From: Sorex araneus
Lineage: Eukaryota; Chordata; Mammalia; Eulipotyphla; Soricidae
Direction: 5' to 3'
Assembly (NCBI RefSeq): GCF_027595985.1
Contig: NC_073307.1
Location: 36,646,234-36,710,233 of the forward strand
DNA: 64,000 nt
Both the position numbers and the translations under genes were made by a program. How positions within the stretch are numbered: position 1 is the stretch's first letter; every line of letters begins with the position of its first letter. The notes beneath the pieces are model-generated. The model did not search any database and was not told where the DNA came from. It saw nothing but the letters and a program-made list of their open reading frames with translations. Of this stretch, positions 44,590 to 58,254 are shown piece by piece.

Positions 44590-44712
44590 TCCATCCATCT
44601 ACCCACTCACCAAGTGATCCATAAATCCATCCACCATCCATCCTTCCATCATCTACCTTCCTTTCTTCCACGGATCCATTTATCTATTCATTGATCCATC
44701 CATCCACCCCCT
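44590..44712. repeat. Degenerate (ATCC)n
   Basis: Imperfect ATCC/CATC units (CCATCCATC, ATCCATCCATCC) lying between the two direct-repeat copies. Confidence 0.85.
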
Positions 44713-44845
44713 TGCTAAACCACCCCTATCAGCATAAACAATATAAACATACTCTTGTATCTTATTTCAAAACAGGAGAGCAATTGAACCAAAAAAAAAA
44801 TTCTCAGAAGATAAAGCCTTTATTTTCTTTTTTTTTTTTAACATC

Positions 44846-44925
44846 CTGGTCCTTTAGGCTCTGACTCTCACCCCACCTCTTGACTTTCTAAAGTATGTAA
44901 TTCTTTAGCCATAGCCCTTTGGTGT
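44846..44925. repeat. Local direct repeat, copy 2
   Basis: Partner of 44486-44570, about 360 bases away in the same orientation. Confidence 0.75.
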
Positions 44926-45363
44926 CTACTCTTGTACTTGGTGAAGTCACAATGCCTCTATGCTGCTAACCTCAGGGACCATTTCATCTTCACCTCACTC
45001 TCCTTTATAGCATCCTCTTTTCTTGGTTTCTGCAGCTCTTCTGGGCTTTCTCTTACTTCAGTCTCACTCTCCTCCTTGGCCCCATCTTTCTCTTCCCAGA
45101 CTCCTCGCCCCCACAGGGGCTCCCCAGCTGAGAGCACTGATTATCACAGATGTTGAGACCTTTCCATGAATGATGGACAATTTCATTTCTAGGACCTGAC
45201 CTTCTCTTCTGGAACTGAGGCGTGAGATCTCCACTTTGGTGTTTTACAGACATCTTCAACTCAGAATCTCCAGAGCGGCACACACAATTCCTTCCCAATT
45301 CCTCCGATGATGACTGCGTCTCCCCTAGCACCCTTGTCACCTCAGCAAAAGAGAGCACCGACG

Positions 45364-45534
45364 TGGCGGGACAGACAGCACAGTGGGTAAAGAGCTTCCC
45401 TTGCATGTGCCAACCCAGCTTCGATCTTTGCCTCCCCACGCCCCCAAAAGGGTCTCTTGAGCCCACCAGGCACGATCCCTAAGCACAGAGCCAGGATTAA
45501 GCCCTGAATACCACTAGAGGTGGCCCCAAAAACC
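45364..45534 (+). mobile_element. SOR-type SINE
   Basis: GACAGACAGCACAGTGGGTA head, CTAAGCACAGAGCCAGGATT middle and AGAGGTGGCCCCAAAAACC end. Moderately diverged. Confidence 0.78.
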
Positions 45535-46439
45535 AACTTCGAAAAAACCCCAACAGCACCACCCCCACATCTGGCAGAAGAGAAAGCTATCCCCTTCTCC
45601 AACATCCCCACCTACACCCAGCCTGTCACCAGCACCATGTGCCCGCTCTCCTGCTCGCTCACAAAGTGGCAGTCACCATGGGGCTCAGGCACAGACGCCA
45701 ATGCTCCTTCTGGGTCACCACCTCCTTCCTGGTATCTGCTGTCCTTGACCCCGGGAGCCCAAGCTTCACTCTCTCCCCTAACAGCCTACTCCTCCTCTCC
45801 TTATTTGCTTCCTTCCCAGCAATCACAATCACGTCATGGACAGGTTGACTTCTCACGTAGGTCGTTGTGGATCCGGGGCCAGGAATGTCTGGGGGTTAGC
45901 AGCAGAAGCGACAAAGGGAAATGATGAGAAGGCAAGTTCTGGCTTCCTGGACAGAAGAGCTTCAGAGCTGAGCTCTCAGTGAATACCACACTTTGGTGGC
46001 CTGCCCACAGGCAAGGCTGCTTCCCAAAGCAGCTTCAGGTCCCTGAGCTGCAGAATGTTGAATCAGGGATTTACAGATAGGTAAGAAATGAAGCCAGGGG
46101 TTTGCACAAGTTGAAAAAGAGCACAATCCAATATCTACCTAGTATTTTAGGGCTGGCTAAGTGACCTCACATGTAACAGGCCACTTAATCCTCACCACCA
46201 CCTTAAGAAAATAGACATGTCATTCATTTACGGCACTCTAGAATTTCAGGGGTATGGTGAAACATTTTTACATACTTAGAGGATTTATCATTGTTGCCAT
46301 CAAAGTTCCAACCCTGTCCCCCAACCTAAAGGCGCCTCTCTGTTTTTTTCTCGCTCACCTTCTATTTCCCTTTGTTAACCGCCATCATTTTCACCAAGTG
46401 TAGGAGTTTGTAGGAGTTAGTTCTGTTTTTTCGGGGTAG

Positions 46440-46870
46440 GGGGGCATTTTTTTTATTTAGTTATTTATATTCCACATATAAGTGGAATCCTCCAGTAACT
46501 ATTATTTCCTTATTTCATACTTTCCATCACCTTAAGTTCTATCCGTTTTGTCCTAAATGATACAATCTCACTTTTTATGACAAAGAAATATTCCAGTAGG
46601 TGCACACACTGTGACTTCTTTATCCAGTCATCTGTCCTTGGGCCTTTAGGATGATCCCAGGTCCCTGCTATAATGAATAAGGCTACTGTGAACCCCTGAA
46701 TCAGTGTTTTCATGGCCTTTGGATCTTTTCCTAGCCACAGTGTTACTGGGTCATATGGTATCTCCATTTCTGGGAAGTTCTCCATGCCATTTTTTACAGA
46801 GACTGCACCGATTTCTATTCCCGCCAACACTGAGCCAGAGTCCCTTTTTTTTCTCCACTCTTGCCAGATT
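46440..46870 (-). mobile_element. Old L1 ORF2 C-terminal fragment, minus strand
   Basis: The minus-strand frame reads MENFPEMEIPYDPVTLWLG, then GFTVALFIIAGTWDHPKGP and DDWIKKSQCVHLLEYFFVI, a degenerate version of the ORF2 C-terminus. It is older than the copy at 19325. Confidence 0.8.
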
Positions 46871-46884
46871 TTGTCTCCAATCTC

Positions 46885-47060
46885 TTTTTTTTTAAAAAAT
46901 GTTTTTATTTGGGCACTGTAATTTATAAAACTGTTAATGATAAGAGTTCCAGGTCTACAATGTCCCAACTCCACACCCATGGCTGAAGGGTCAGCATCCC
47001 CCACACCCATGCCCCAAGTTCCCTCCACCACCACCTGAGCCTCCTTGGCAAATTCAATGT
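46885..47060 (-). mobile_element. Old L1 3' end, minus strand
   Basis: TTTTTATTTGGGCACTGTAA, TAATGATAAGAGTTCCAG and CCTCCACCACCACCTGAGCC match the reversed 3' ends at 29430 and 34805. It probably belongs to a separate insertion from the adjacent ORF2 piece. Confidence 0.65.
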
Positions 47061-47122
47061 TTTGATTTAATTGTTACCATTTGGGTGACATGTTTGAAAC
47101 AGTGCTGGCTCTTATGGTTTTG

Positions 47123-47295
47123 TTTTTTTTCCTTTTTGGGTCACACCCGGTGATGCACAGGGGTTACTCCTGGTTCATGCATTCAGGAATTATTCCAGGA
47201 AGTGCTCAGGGGACCATATGAGATGCTGGGATTTGAACCCGGGTTGGCCATGTGTAAGGCAAACGCCCTACCGGTGGTGCTATTGCTCCAGCCCC
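47123..47295 (-). mobile_element. SOR-type SINE with 18-bp TSD
   Basis: Full reversed element. CTGGCTCTTATGGTTTTG (47105-47122) and CTGGCTCTGATGGTTTTG (47296-47313) differ at one base. Confidence 0.93.
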
Positions 47296-47344
47296 CTGGC
47301 TCTGATGGTTTTGATGGAGATAGGTACCTCCCGTCTACACCACC

Positions 47345-47388
47345 AAAGTGTCCAAGGTCCAAAGTGTTCAAGGTCCAAAGTGTCCAAT
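47345..47388. repeat. 16-bp tandem repeat, nearly three copies
   Basis: Units of AAAGTGTCCAAGGTCC at 47345, 47361 and 47377. Confidence 0.8.
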
Positions 47389-47478
47389 GCCAATCATTTG
47401 GGTATGAGCCACTGGTGTTCTCAGGTAAGGCAGCAAGTCCTTCAACACTCAGAGTAAATATTCTCTTTCCTAAGATGG

Positions 47479-47650
47479 GCCTTTTTTCCTTTTTGGGTCA
47501 CACCCAGTGATGCTCAGGGGTTACTTCTGCCTCTGCACTCAGGAATTACTCCTGGTGGTGCATGGGGGACCATATGGGATGCTAGGGATTGAACCTGGGT
47601 CAGCTATGTGCAAGGCAAATGCCCTACCTGCTGTACTATCGCTCTGGCCC
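47479..47650 (-). mobile_element. SOR-type SINE with 11-bp TSD
   Basis: Full reversed element. TCCTAAGATGG occurs at 47468-47478 and 47651-47661. Confidence 0.93.
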
Positions 47651-48321
47651 TCCTAAGATGGTCTTGATCTCAACCCCCTCAGAGATGGCAGTGGCTTGGT
47701 CTTACTTCCTCAGAACACCAGGACAAGATCCTCTCTCAGACAGTCTGGCCGGAGTGGGCTGGCTGGGCATCAGGAACTTGCTCTGTTCCCTGGACATGCT
47801 CGCTCCCTGCAGGATGTGTGACATGACTTCTCCAACAACTTTCTGGCTTTCTGAATGCAAGGGACCCACTGGTCCTCTCTGTGGCTCTGGCAAACAGTCC
47901 CAAGGGGACTATTTAAGCAAGACTCAACCAAAGCAACTGGGGGAAGTAAAGAGGGTCACAAGACATGTCGGAAGATCTGGTTCATAAATCACCAACAAAA
48001 CAAGCAACTTCACCCCCCAAGTCTGGGGAAAAATAAAACAAATGGTTTCACTTCATTTCATCAGTGGCAATGCTGCCATTTGGTGTCAGACTTACTCTTC
48101 TCTTCAAACAAGGCCCTTTCTGGCCCCTTTATTACAGCTCACTATAAGCTGATCAACAAGGATGAGATGTGAAACTGTTTGTTGTGAACCGTTTTGAATT
48201 CAGATGAAAAACAGCACATTGGAAATGAACTACCTTCATTTTTGTTTAGCTTTTCAAACCAAATTATCATGACACAAGCTCAAAATTATTACAATTCCAG
48301 CTTGGGGGGAATTTTGAAATG

Positions 48322-48363
48322 TTTGGAATTTGTGGAAGCTTTTGGAATTTGTGGAAGCTTTTG
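48322..48363. repeat. 19-bp tandem duplication
   Basis: TTTGGAATTTGTGGAAGCT repeated once at 19-bp spacing. Confidence 0.85.
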
Positions 48364-51300
48364 GTGGGACGCAGTTTTGGAACAAGAGAACAACAACTTA
48401 CTCAAGCAATTTTGTCTTCAGCACAATTTTGTAACCAGAAAATAACACAGCTAGACAGCAAATAAGACATTAAACATACTCCAGAATAAGGAATAATCCG
48501 GTGAGAAGAAGGTTCCCAACTGTGATAACTCTTCTTGTTTGGTCTCACTGATATTTTCCAAGGAGGGTTACTGGGTCAGAGTTAACTCCAGAGATCTGAC
48601 ATTCCCTTTGAAACTAATTACATTAAACAGCAGGTGCCCATTTCAAATCTGGGCAGGAAAATGCAAGCTGGTCAGGGAATTCAGAGCACTTGGGGTTACT
48701 GCTTCATTTCTAGAAGCTTCTTTAAGCTTAGATATCCCCAACTCCACTCACTGTCATTTGTGTAGGAATAGAAGAAGCATCGATCTGATAAATTGAAATA
48801 AAAAAATGATAAAATGCCGCGTTTTCTGGTGTGCAGTTATTGCTTTCAGAATAAGAACTGCAATTTTAAGGTCTTTAAAATGAAGTGGCTAATTATATTT
48901 TCAGGGATATAACTACCTTTCAACAGATTCTGCAGTCATCATACCCATGATAAGGGGGAGTGGGCCATGGAGAGATGCTCCCGGATTGGTATCCATGCTA
49001 GAACTTTCTACCAGTCTCCGCTGCTATGACAGAATAGGCATCTCTTGACTAATTAACAAATACAGATTACTCTGCACAAAAACATTGACACCTATGGTAA
49101 AGCAAGCCAATGGGTTTCAATGATTTTTCAATGGCCTTTTGTGATTAATTTAATGAATTAATCCACAATTAATCTGAGTGAGTAGTCAGCAAACCACAAA
49201 GAACACTTATTTAAATCAACTTTATTTTAAAAACAGAAACAATGAAATCAAAGTTTTAAAAGTAAATTACTTATCACCGAGCTGCTTGTGTTTGAAGGAC
49301 CATAATGTGTGTGTGTCTAGCGGAGTATAGCAACTCTGTGCTTGGTCTGAAAGTCCACCCTGAGCAGGTACTCAAAGGGACCTCACCTTGAGATGAACAG
49401 AATTGAAGGAAAATCATATTGTATGCATGATACAAGTAGAGTCAAATAGTCCAAACTGCTTAAAGACCCAAGATTCTCACTGCCTTGACGCAGGCATGCA
49501 AGAAAAAGGAAGAGTCTCTCAAGATAACTAGAAGTTGATCTGAGGTCAACAGAGCACATGAAATTTAAATGATATCCATTGAAGAGAAGGAAGAAGGTAA
49601 GAGAAGGAAAGGCCGATCCAAACACAACCTGCATTACTGTGCTTGAAAACAATCCCAGGCCAGTTCACTGGGGAGCTCCTTATGGAAAATAGATGAGTCT
49701 CATTTACTTCTGTCTATGGGACTAATTTAACCATTATTTTTAAGTATCGAGAAAACAGAACCTTTCTGTAGTCTGATTTCCTCCTTGTCAAAGTGAAACC
49801 AACAGATAAATTTCAGAACAGTAAATATTCCAAAATTGACTTGGAGAAACAGATCACTGGCTACTGATGCCTTCTATTATGGTCACTGCTTGCATGATTG
49901 AAGTAGCTTTTAAAAAACTGTTTTTAAAAGATGAAACAGCTAAATGCATAGGCAAATATTTAGCACATTATCTGCTGTATAATATCTTTATGCTGAATTA
50001 CGCAGCATGCACATACAATGCATACAATCATATACATACACCATATAGATAACACAATAAAATGGGCCATAATGGAATATTGTAAATGGAAAGATCTGTG
50101 CTATTATTACATTTAAATGCAGTATTGTGTTTCTTCTGTTAAGCAGCAGTGGAAAGCTAAACAAATTCTTTAAACTGCCCACATAGCAACCCAAATTTTA
50201 TTTTTCATTAGTATCTGAATATTACAGCACACATTAAAATGTTTATTCTAGCTTATGTATCTTGTTTATAATAATATTAATGTTTATAAGTTTTAATTTA
50301 TAAAGTCATTTCACCTTCACCACCCACAGTGCCCAAGACCCTCTACCACTATCATTCCATGTTTGGTTCACCTCTTCCTCTCCTTCCCTACCTCATACAT
50401 TTCCTTCAAATACACATATTGTATTTGAACTATCAGAACAGTCAAACCAAAGTTCTCACAGACAAGGATTATGTGTTAAAATACTGCTCTAGCAGTTTCC
50501 ATATACGGAGAGTGAATATATATTTCCACTAAATATCTACTAAGCATTGGCATCTTTTTCGGAGTTGATGACCGCATGCTATTTATCCTGGTAATGACAA
50601 AACGTGTTCAGTGAGAAATGCCTTTGTGATCAGCTGCCATTTTACAGAGCCCAGGGGGCTTCTTTTTGCTCTTCAAGGCGCACAAATAATCAAGTTGCTG
50701 CTAAGGCACAAAGTTTCACAAGACAGCAAGCATTTGAATAGGCTGCAAAATGTCACATTCCACATGCTACACGGAACGTGAGCACCCATGAGCTAAAAGC
50801 ACTATTCAGAGTGGAGGGGCCGAAGCCTCACCTGAGTGGTGTGTTTGTGTGTGTGGAAGACTGACCAAGGCTTTGGTCCCAGTGGACACGTGGGAAGGCT
50901 CCCCCCTTTCCAGCTGGTACTCACCAGGATGGGGGGGAGTCAGAGGTGACAGCACCGTGGAAAAATTGTCAATCACCTCACAGTTCTCCCCTGCAAAGTA
51001 AGTATGTGTGCTACAGGGGACGACTCAGGCACCGAATGAAGGAACGTGATGTCCTTTTCCTCCCACCTCTCCTTTCCCTGACTTCCCCTTGACTTTAGGA
51101 AGGCTCCGAAGTCCCACCATCAGCTACAGCTCTTGAGTCCCAGGTGGCTGCCACTGTCGGGCCCAGCCCCCTCCTGAGCCTGAAGCAGGCTGGTGAGCAG
51201 AGAGAGTGTCAAAGACCAGTGAGCATCGGTTTGCTTTTTCAAGCTTATAATAAAAGCGGCACAAACTGAGTAGGCAAAAGCATAGGTTCTGAGTGGAGGA

Positions 51301-54300
51301 GAAAACTTGGGTTCTAGAACAGAGTCCTACGGATGGTCACACAATGCACCGAAATGTTCTCACAGGGATGGAATCGTACAGCTACAGTGTGTGATTTTGC
51401 AGTATGAAGATTATACCACAATAACCCCCCCCCATCTTTTCTATCTTTTCACTTTCCTCTAGCTCATATTCAAAAGTTTAGACCTGGTTAAGTAACCACA
51501 AATAAGGTGCTGACTGAGTTTTCTTGGATCATTAAAAGACTGTTAAATGTGGCTGATAGCTGGTATCAGATGTTGCCAAGTGAGTGAGGAAGAATTTCCT
51601 TCTCCCTCTCTGCCCCACAACAAGCTTTATTATGTAAATGTACATATTATTTGCTCATATTCTCTCTATTTAATGGGTCTGGAAGGGGGCGGAGGAGTCC
51701 TAATCAGTACTTGAACCTGTCCTTGGTTTTTGAGAGGTAGAGTCACTGTTGGAGTCAGCTTCAAAGGGAAATATTTATAAATTCAACATCTGTAACTCCC
51801 TATTGGGGAAAGTCATTTCCAAACCAAATGTGGCTGCTGACAAAGGATAGAGGCAAGCTGCTGTGGGGGCGAGACGGCAGAGCGGAGGGCTGGAGCCCAA
51901 CTTCAGCACACACGTTTCCTGCACATAGCCCATAGGTGGAGAGAAAACTTGCACTGATGTTCTTTAAATCTCACACGCTCGACACCAGCGTGCTGCAATC
52001 GCGCCTCTGCCTGGCGTCTGCTGGGACACTTCTTTGTACCAGGGATGCCCGAGAGCCCTGGCACCCAGCTGCACACAGGGGCCCATGCGTTCCTCCCAGC
52101 ACATCGCCGTGGTTTCCAGGAAGAGCTCTCTCTTCTCTAAGGCTCAGGGCTCCTGGGTGCTGCCTGGCGCCCGTCCTGAGCCCCGAGTCCAGCCCGCTCC
52201 TCACAATGTGGCGGGCACGCTGGGCTGCAGGCTGCGCCTTAACTATGGAAGCCAATCAATAGCAGCTGAATGCCATCTGCTTCGGGCCGCAGAACAGAAC
52301 CAAAGCGTGAGCCATGCATCTTCCCTTATTGAAAGGTTATTTTATGCAAGTAAACAATTCATCGTCTTCTTGCACGCTTGATGCTCATTTACCACTCTGA
52401 TCAATAAAATATGCAAAACAAAAAAAAAATTGAATCCTAAGAGTAGTTCTGATGCAGGCGTGATAGTTAATCAATACCCGGCCTCTGTTCACCAGGGCAA
52501 GCAGTGGGGGTGTTCCTGCTGTAACCTGTGAAATCCAGTGCCCTAGACAGGGGGCTCCTTGTGTTCTCAAAGGACACTCCTTTTAGACGGGAGATGGGTT
52601 CCATTTACCCTGTAGACAGGAGGACACATCCTCCTCGAATTAAGTCAAAATACTAACCTCCACAGGCTGGCACGGTCCTGATTCCAACCGGCACTTCTCA
52701 AAGTTCTAGAAAAAGTCCTGCTTTATGAGCCTTTTAATATCTCCAAGACAACAACTGGGTGGGATGCTGGCTGGGGGCTGTGGCCGTAAACCCTTCTGCT
52801 CTTGTTAAGCTCTGTCTATTAAGTCTGGCTTTTCAATGTATTCACATTTCAGGTGAACTCAGTTTTTCTTCAAACAACAGAGTGTCGTGGGAATTTAGTG
52901 AGCTGCTGCTTCTGTGAGTCATACCACAGGCTGCCTTATTATAGTCAACCTCTTGACAATTGATTTCAGGCAGAATATTTTTCTCCCAACAACCAAAATG
53001 GGATCATCTCACAGACACTACTACAGAAGCGTAATTCAAGACTACCTAGGAAACCACAAAGCACTAAAAAAAGGAAAAAAGAAGAAAAAGAAGAAGGAAG
53101 AAACAGGTTATCCTCCCATTTTAACCAGATCTTTCCAGCTGACTGGTACATTTTTAGCATGACATAAGAAATTCTAAAATAAGGCACACTAGATAATTTC
53201 TAGAAAGTCTTTCATTTTTCCCCCCAAACATTATTTTATAAAACCACACTCAGTGATTTACAAGGTTAAAAAAACAGACTGTTTGATAAGATTGTTTTTC
53301 TTTCAGCATCTTTTTCAGATTTTTTTTGGTACATTATAAAAGTGCCAGCATTATCTATTGATCACATACTCTTTAGCTCTGCAGATAACTACTGTAACAG
53401 ATTTTTTAAAAACTAGCTATTTTATTCCTTATTCTGACTTGCCAATTCTTCATATTTCCATACATTTCTTAGATCATCATATCTAATTTGTGTTAACCAA
53501 TAAACACTTTATTCTATTTTTCATATGTAAATATCAGCACTCTATTCAAGACCCTAAATAACACAGAAAGAAGATGAGATGTGTTTATATGGAGAAGGAA
53601 GGGAAAAAATCAACATTAGAAAGCTTAATGGATTCGCTTTAAGATAAAAAGAGGAAAGTTGCACCAAATTTCTATCAATACATTGTAGTCATTTCTTATC
53701 CAAAGACTATCACAAATACTTTATAAAATATTTAGCCGAGACCAAAATGTCCCCAAAGACCCCCATTATGAAGCAACTGAAAGCATGCAGGACAATTTAT
53801 GGGAAGAAATCTCTGTATTCTTCCTGGCTCTCTTACAGTGGGACACTGGGCTTTCTAGCTGTTTTTGTGAAATCATCATTCTAGAACTGTATTTAACTCA
53901 TCGACTCCAATTTTCAAAAGCATTTACTGATACATAACCATTTAAATATTTAATCAAAGGGCAGTAATGAAATTAATAACAAGAGCATGACCACAGAAGT
54001 GCAGTAGCTTTGAGTCAATGACCCAAACAGCAGCAAGGGTATAATTTAAAGGCAGAAATTTCCAGTGCATGCACCGTTAGCCACAGTGAACCTGTTACTG
54101 CTCTAAAGGGAATTGTTTGCCTCTTATTAGATTTTCTACAGCACAGCCATAAGTGATAAATGTACTGCTGTACTCACTGTCAAGTTAATCAATGCTGCCA
54201 AAGTTTTGTTGACCTAACAGAAATCCATAAAGTGAGCAGCATTTTCTCCATCCCTATGACATCTCAGTCCACAAAAAGGGTTCCCAATCCAAAAGTGCTT

Positions 54301-54595
54301 CACGGGGGAAAAGCACTGGGGTGGGGGGGGGGTGGGAGACAGGGGATGTGCACAGACTGGGTGACTCTCAAAACAGGTATCACAGTCCCTCATATGGGGA
54401 GGTTTAAAAAAGGCGTTTAAGATCACCATCACAAAGGGGTTCCACCTGGATGTTTGAAAGCTTTAAACAACTCCCCCCAACACATACACCATGAGAAAGG
54501 ATTCCTTCCGACTGCCGCCTCTCCACTGCAGAGCAGAATGAAAAAATAATAAATCGTCCAGACCTTCAAGATCTCCAAGCACACTGGGCACTCAC

Positions 54596-54709
54596 GGTGC
54601 ATGGTCTATGGCCATCTGCAGTTCGATGCACTGACCAACTCCAGACCAGGCAACCAGTAATCAGAGCAGTAATGCACACAAGGAAAACAAAGCCCCAAAT
54701 CTGGCTTCC
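54596..54709 (-). other. Exon-like ORF of 38 codons with splice signals, unidentified
   Basis: On -, a pyrimidine-rich tract ending CCCGTTTCCAG precedes codons reading GSQIWGFVFLVCITALITG, then CLVWSWSVHRTADGHRPCT, then donor GTGAGT. The hydrophobic stretch could span a membrane. I do not recognise it. It may be a cryptic exon or chance. Confidence 0.22.
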
Positions 54710-56863
54710 CTGGAAACGGGAGCACGGGAAAGACAGGACCGTTAGCAATGAGAGAAGAAAGGCGAGCGCAGGCCAGGGACGCCGCCTGCAAACCAACGCT
54801 GCTGGGTCTTCACCAGCAATTACAGACATATGAAATATGAATCGCGATTGATTTTTCTTCCTGGGGTCACTCTGCTCTGTGTTTTACGCACTCTAGGCAT
54901 TTATTTGGGCAGCAAGCTGACAAGTTTTGTGGAATGACCTGCGCACTGTAATCTTTCCTCAGACGCGGGTACTTCATTGTGACTTCTCATCCTTGACACT
55001 TGTCCCTCCCAAAAACTTACTGGCAAGGGAGTCCTCGATAAAGACATGGAACAATGCAATTACCAGCATCCTGGCTGGCAGAGTCTGACCAGGGGATGCT
55101 TAGCAACCTTCTGTGAGCCGAAGAAAAAATAAATAGCATCCATCTGGAAGCGTGACTGTCATCTTTGCACTTCTGCAGCAAGTGTTCCTATTTGGCTAGT
55201 GACAATACAACAGGCCCACTGAACCCGGGTGATTTATCTTGCCAATAAGAAGACTAACAATAGGAACCTGCAGTTTTGAGACAAGTACAGATTTCGTATA
55301 CCTAAATAAGGCTTTTAAAAACTTCAACCATGAAAGATAAAATCTCTTTGCTAGTTTTCCCTAATTCTGACTGATGACAAGATTGTCCTATATTTTGGTT
55401 CCCCCACCCCCCCCCCCCTTAGCTCTAGACTATGAATGTTACTGATCATAAAATAAAACAGGACCATGGAGGTGGTTTTGGTCTTTGGAGCATTTCCTGT
55501 ATTTCCTTCTCTCAGTCCACAGTTCTCAGAGAGCTTTCCCTTCACTGTATGTAGAGTTCTAGTATGCTTTGGAGTATTTTGCATAGCTCTGCACAGTGTG
55601 AGTACTCTGTTGTATTTTTAACCAGTTCCTCTGGTAATGGACAGATCCTATAATTAGTTCTTATTGCAACAAAAATCATCTTCTATACAACAGCACAAGT
55701 CAGTTATGTAGAAAGAATTATAGGATCCATTCATAGAGAGAGAACTGTGCTTTTCCAAAGGTCCTTAACAATTTTCAATTTCATAAAGCAATACAGAGTG
55801 CAATTTTCCTATCAACAATGATTTTGTTTTCATTTATGTAGACCTACCTACCAACAAATAGGTCATCACCTCACTGCAGTCAGCTATGATTTGATTAATA
55901 AAGATGTATCTTTTCCTTTGGTTTATTGATCATTTATAAGGTCTTTTCATGAGTAAATTTTATTTTCTAGAACAATTGTCTTGCTTCTGTTGACTGGATC
56001 CCCAGATCTTAACTTAAAGGCAGAGCTGCAATATTGGTGATTTGGGAAAATTCTTTGAGTACTGTGGGAACTGGACCTTTATTATATGTGCTGTACAAAA
56101 ATTTGTCTTATTTAAATCTGAAACTTTCTGCTGCACAAAATAACACATTTCTCATCACTAACGTTCAACTCTTTTCCCATGCATTTGCCCCCTTTGTAAA
56201 GACTTTCCCCATGCCTTCTTGCTTCCTTTCTGATACAGCTAAAGTTTTAATACTGAACATATCACAAATTACAAAACCAATCCTATCAACTCAGAAACTA
56301 TGGTTCAATGAAATACAGCATAATGAGATTTGACATTATATTTGCTTAAATGATTATATTCTAAAGTATCAGAGAGGAACAACAACAACAAAAAAGATAA
56401 ACCAAGCTATCTGGAAGTCTGGTGACAGGAGTCACGTGGGTGGAGGTGAGGCCGGAGACTTTAGTTGGGGGGGCGGGGTCCCAATGGGTGGAATGTAGGA
56501 CTGGTATCTTAGGATGGAGAAGATCAGTATCCAAAGAGCTGTAAGAGAAAGTACAATATGATGAGAGAATGCTCAATAAAGTGCATCAGGTTCCAGATAG
56601 TGAACCTGCATGTAGAATTAAGGAAGGTCCACGGACAGGAGGGAACTGGAAGAGAACCTTGAGAGTCTGCTTAGGAGATATGGGTGAAGAGTGTGCAGGA
56701 AAAATAGGATATGAATATGAGAAGCACAAGGGCCAAGGCATGGGGATGGGCAGGAAGTTATTGTGCTGCACTAGCATCCCAGTGCAGCAAGACTGGGGTT
56801 CTGAACCCCTGAACTTCGGAGACCCCCATGTGGTAGCTGACAAGGAACCGATGAAGTAATCTT

Positions 56864-56903
<40 letters not shown>

Positions 56904-56931
56904 CGCGCGCGCTCGCGCACATGTGTGTGTG
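56864..56931. repeat. (TG)n(CG)n alternating purine-pyrimidine tract
   Basis: TG repeats flow into a GCGCGC run and back to TG, broken once by GCTCGC. This is one of the strongest Z-DNA-type sequences in the window. Confidence 0.92.
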
Positions 56932-57854
56932 GTGGGGGGAATTCTGCTCAGCAATGCAGCTAAGAAGCAGCCGCCACGGAGACCGCTCAGGGTGATCTCA
57001 AGAAGCCTGAGCTAAACAGGAAATAACCTGAAGGTCCTGGAAAAAGGGAGCAAAGCAGGAATGATGGCAAAAGGCAGGATGGAGGAGGGGTGCACCTCTC
57101 CAACTATTGGGGGGCATTTCCATGACACAGGCAGGGAGTATTTTCATCGAAGAGAATGATTTTATAAAGGGAACTTAAGAAAGGCCTGGATGTTTTCCCT
57201 GTAAAAAACTATGATGGGGATGTGCAGGCAGAACTGGACCCATCAAGTTTGGCTGAGTGAGACTGTAGATATGAACGATGGACAGGGTCCCAACAGTGCA
57301 TGCACATCTAGGCCCCGCCTCCTACCATAAAGGGTTTTCTACAGTTGCAGAGACTGAGGGCCTGGGGTCCTAATGTCACATTCTCTGCTCTGATTCGGCT
57401 GCTTCTGGCTAGGTGGAGGCAGGCTGCAAAAAACCAGCAGGAACCGAGCTGTTTGCTTCTGCTGGAGGTGGCTCTAGGCCCACACGCACAGTTAGTGGTT
57501 GGGCCTTTAATCTGTGTCTCCCTGCAGCACTCCTGGGAGCACTGCGCTTTCTGCAAGGTTCACAGGGAAGCAGAAAATAGAGCCCTAAAGTCCACCTACC
57601 TAATCTGGTACCACAGCTCAAGAGGCTATCGTGAACCAACAAGCAGGCATGTGCTGCACCTCTGGTCCTGAGACTTGACTCTCTGATGGCTGGACTTGTA
57701 AAAGGATTCATCTTGGTCAAAAGAGCACATTTTGAGGAAGTGAGGGATATCTCCCAAGCAGTGATTGGGGGCCTTGACTCAGCCTGACTGTGCAGGCTGC
57801 AGGCTCAAAACTGGCCCTGGGTCTGTGGTGTGCCTCAAGCCCAGTGGTCTTGGG

Positions 57855-57955
57855 GACCATAGGGGCCACATTTGGTAGTGCTCAGGGGCCTCTGCAGTAC
57901 CAGGGATCAAACTCGGCATCTCGTGAGTGACAGGTGTGCACTATCCCGGGGCCCC
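57855..57955 (-). mobile_element. SOR-type SINE fragment
   Basis: GGGGCCACATTTGGTAGTGC, CAGTACCAGGGATCAAAC and CACTATCCCGGGGCCCC show reversed family ends with a central deletion. Confidence 0.65.
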
Positions 57956-58254
57956 ATGAGCTGCAATATTCACAAAGCTCAATATACTTCTTTAGCCGAT
58001 GGAAAACAATGTATATTCCTAAAAGTTTCGGTGATGCTTCCTGGACCCCCCACCTCAGAAGCAGAGAGAGAGAGAGACCAGATTCCCATCCTGGCTCTTT
58101 TGACATCATCTCCCATGAGAAGCCGGTGATGACCAAGTGCAGACTGATTTTCCAGCTGGCTACTACCCTGTCTCCCAAGGAAAGGGGAGCTCTGAGGGTC
58201 TTGGCTGCTGTGCAGCACAAAGGACCCATGTTTAGGGAAGTAAGTACCAGAGGA

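Larger units (their letters stand above)
47662..57850. other. About 10 kb with no recognised SOR SINE or L1
   Basis: Elsewhere I find roughly one SINE per 1-2 kb, but none here. Only microsatellites, homopolymers and one exon-like ORF stand out. It could reflect selection against insertions in regulatory DNA, or chance; old diverged repeats may be present that I cannot recognise. Confidence 0.5.
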
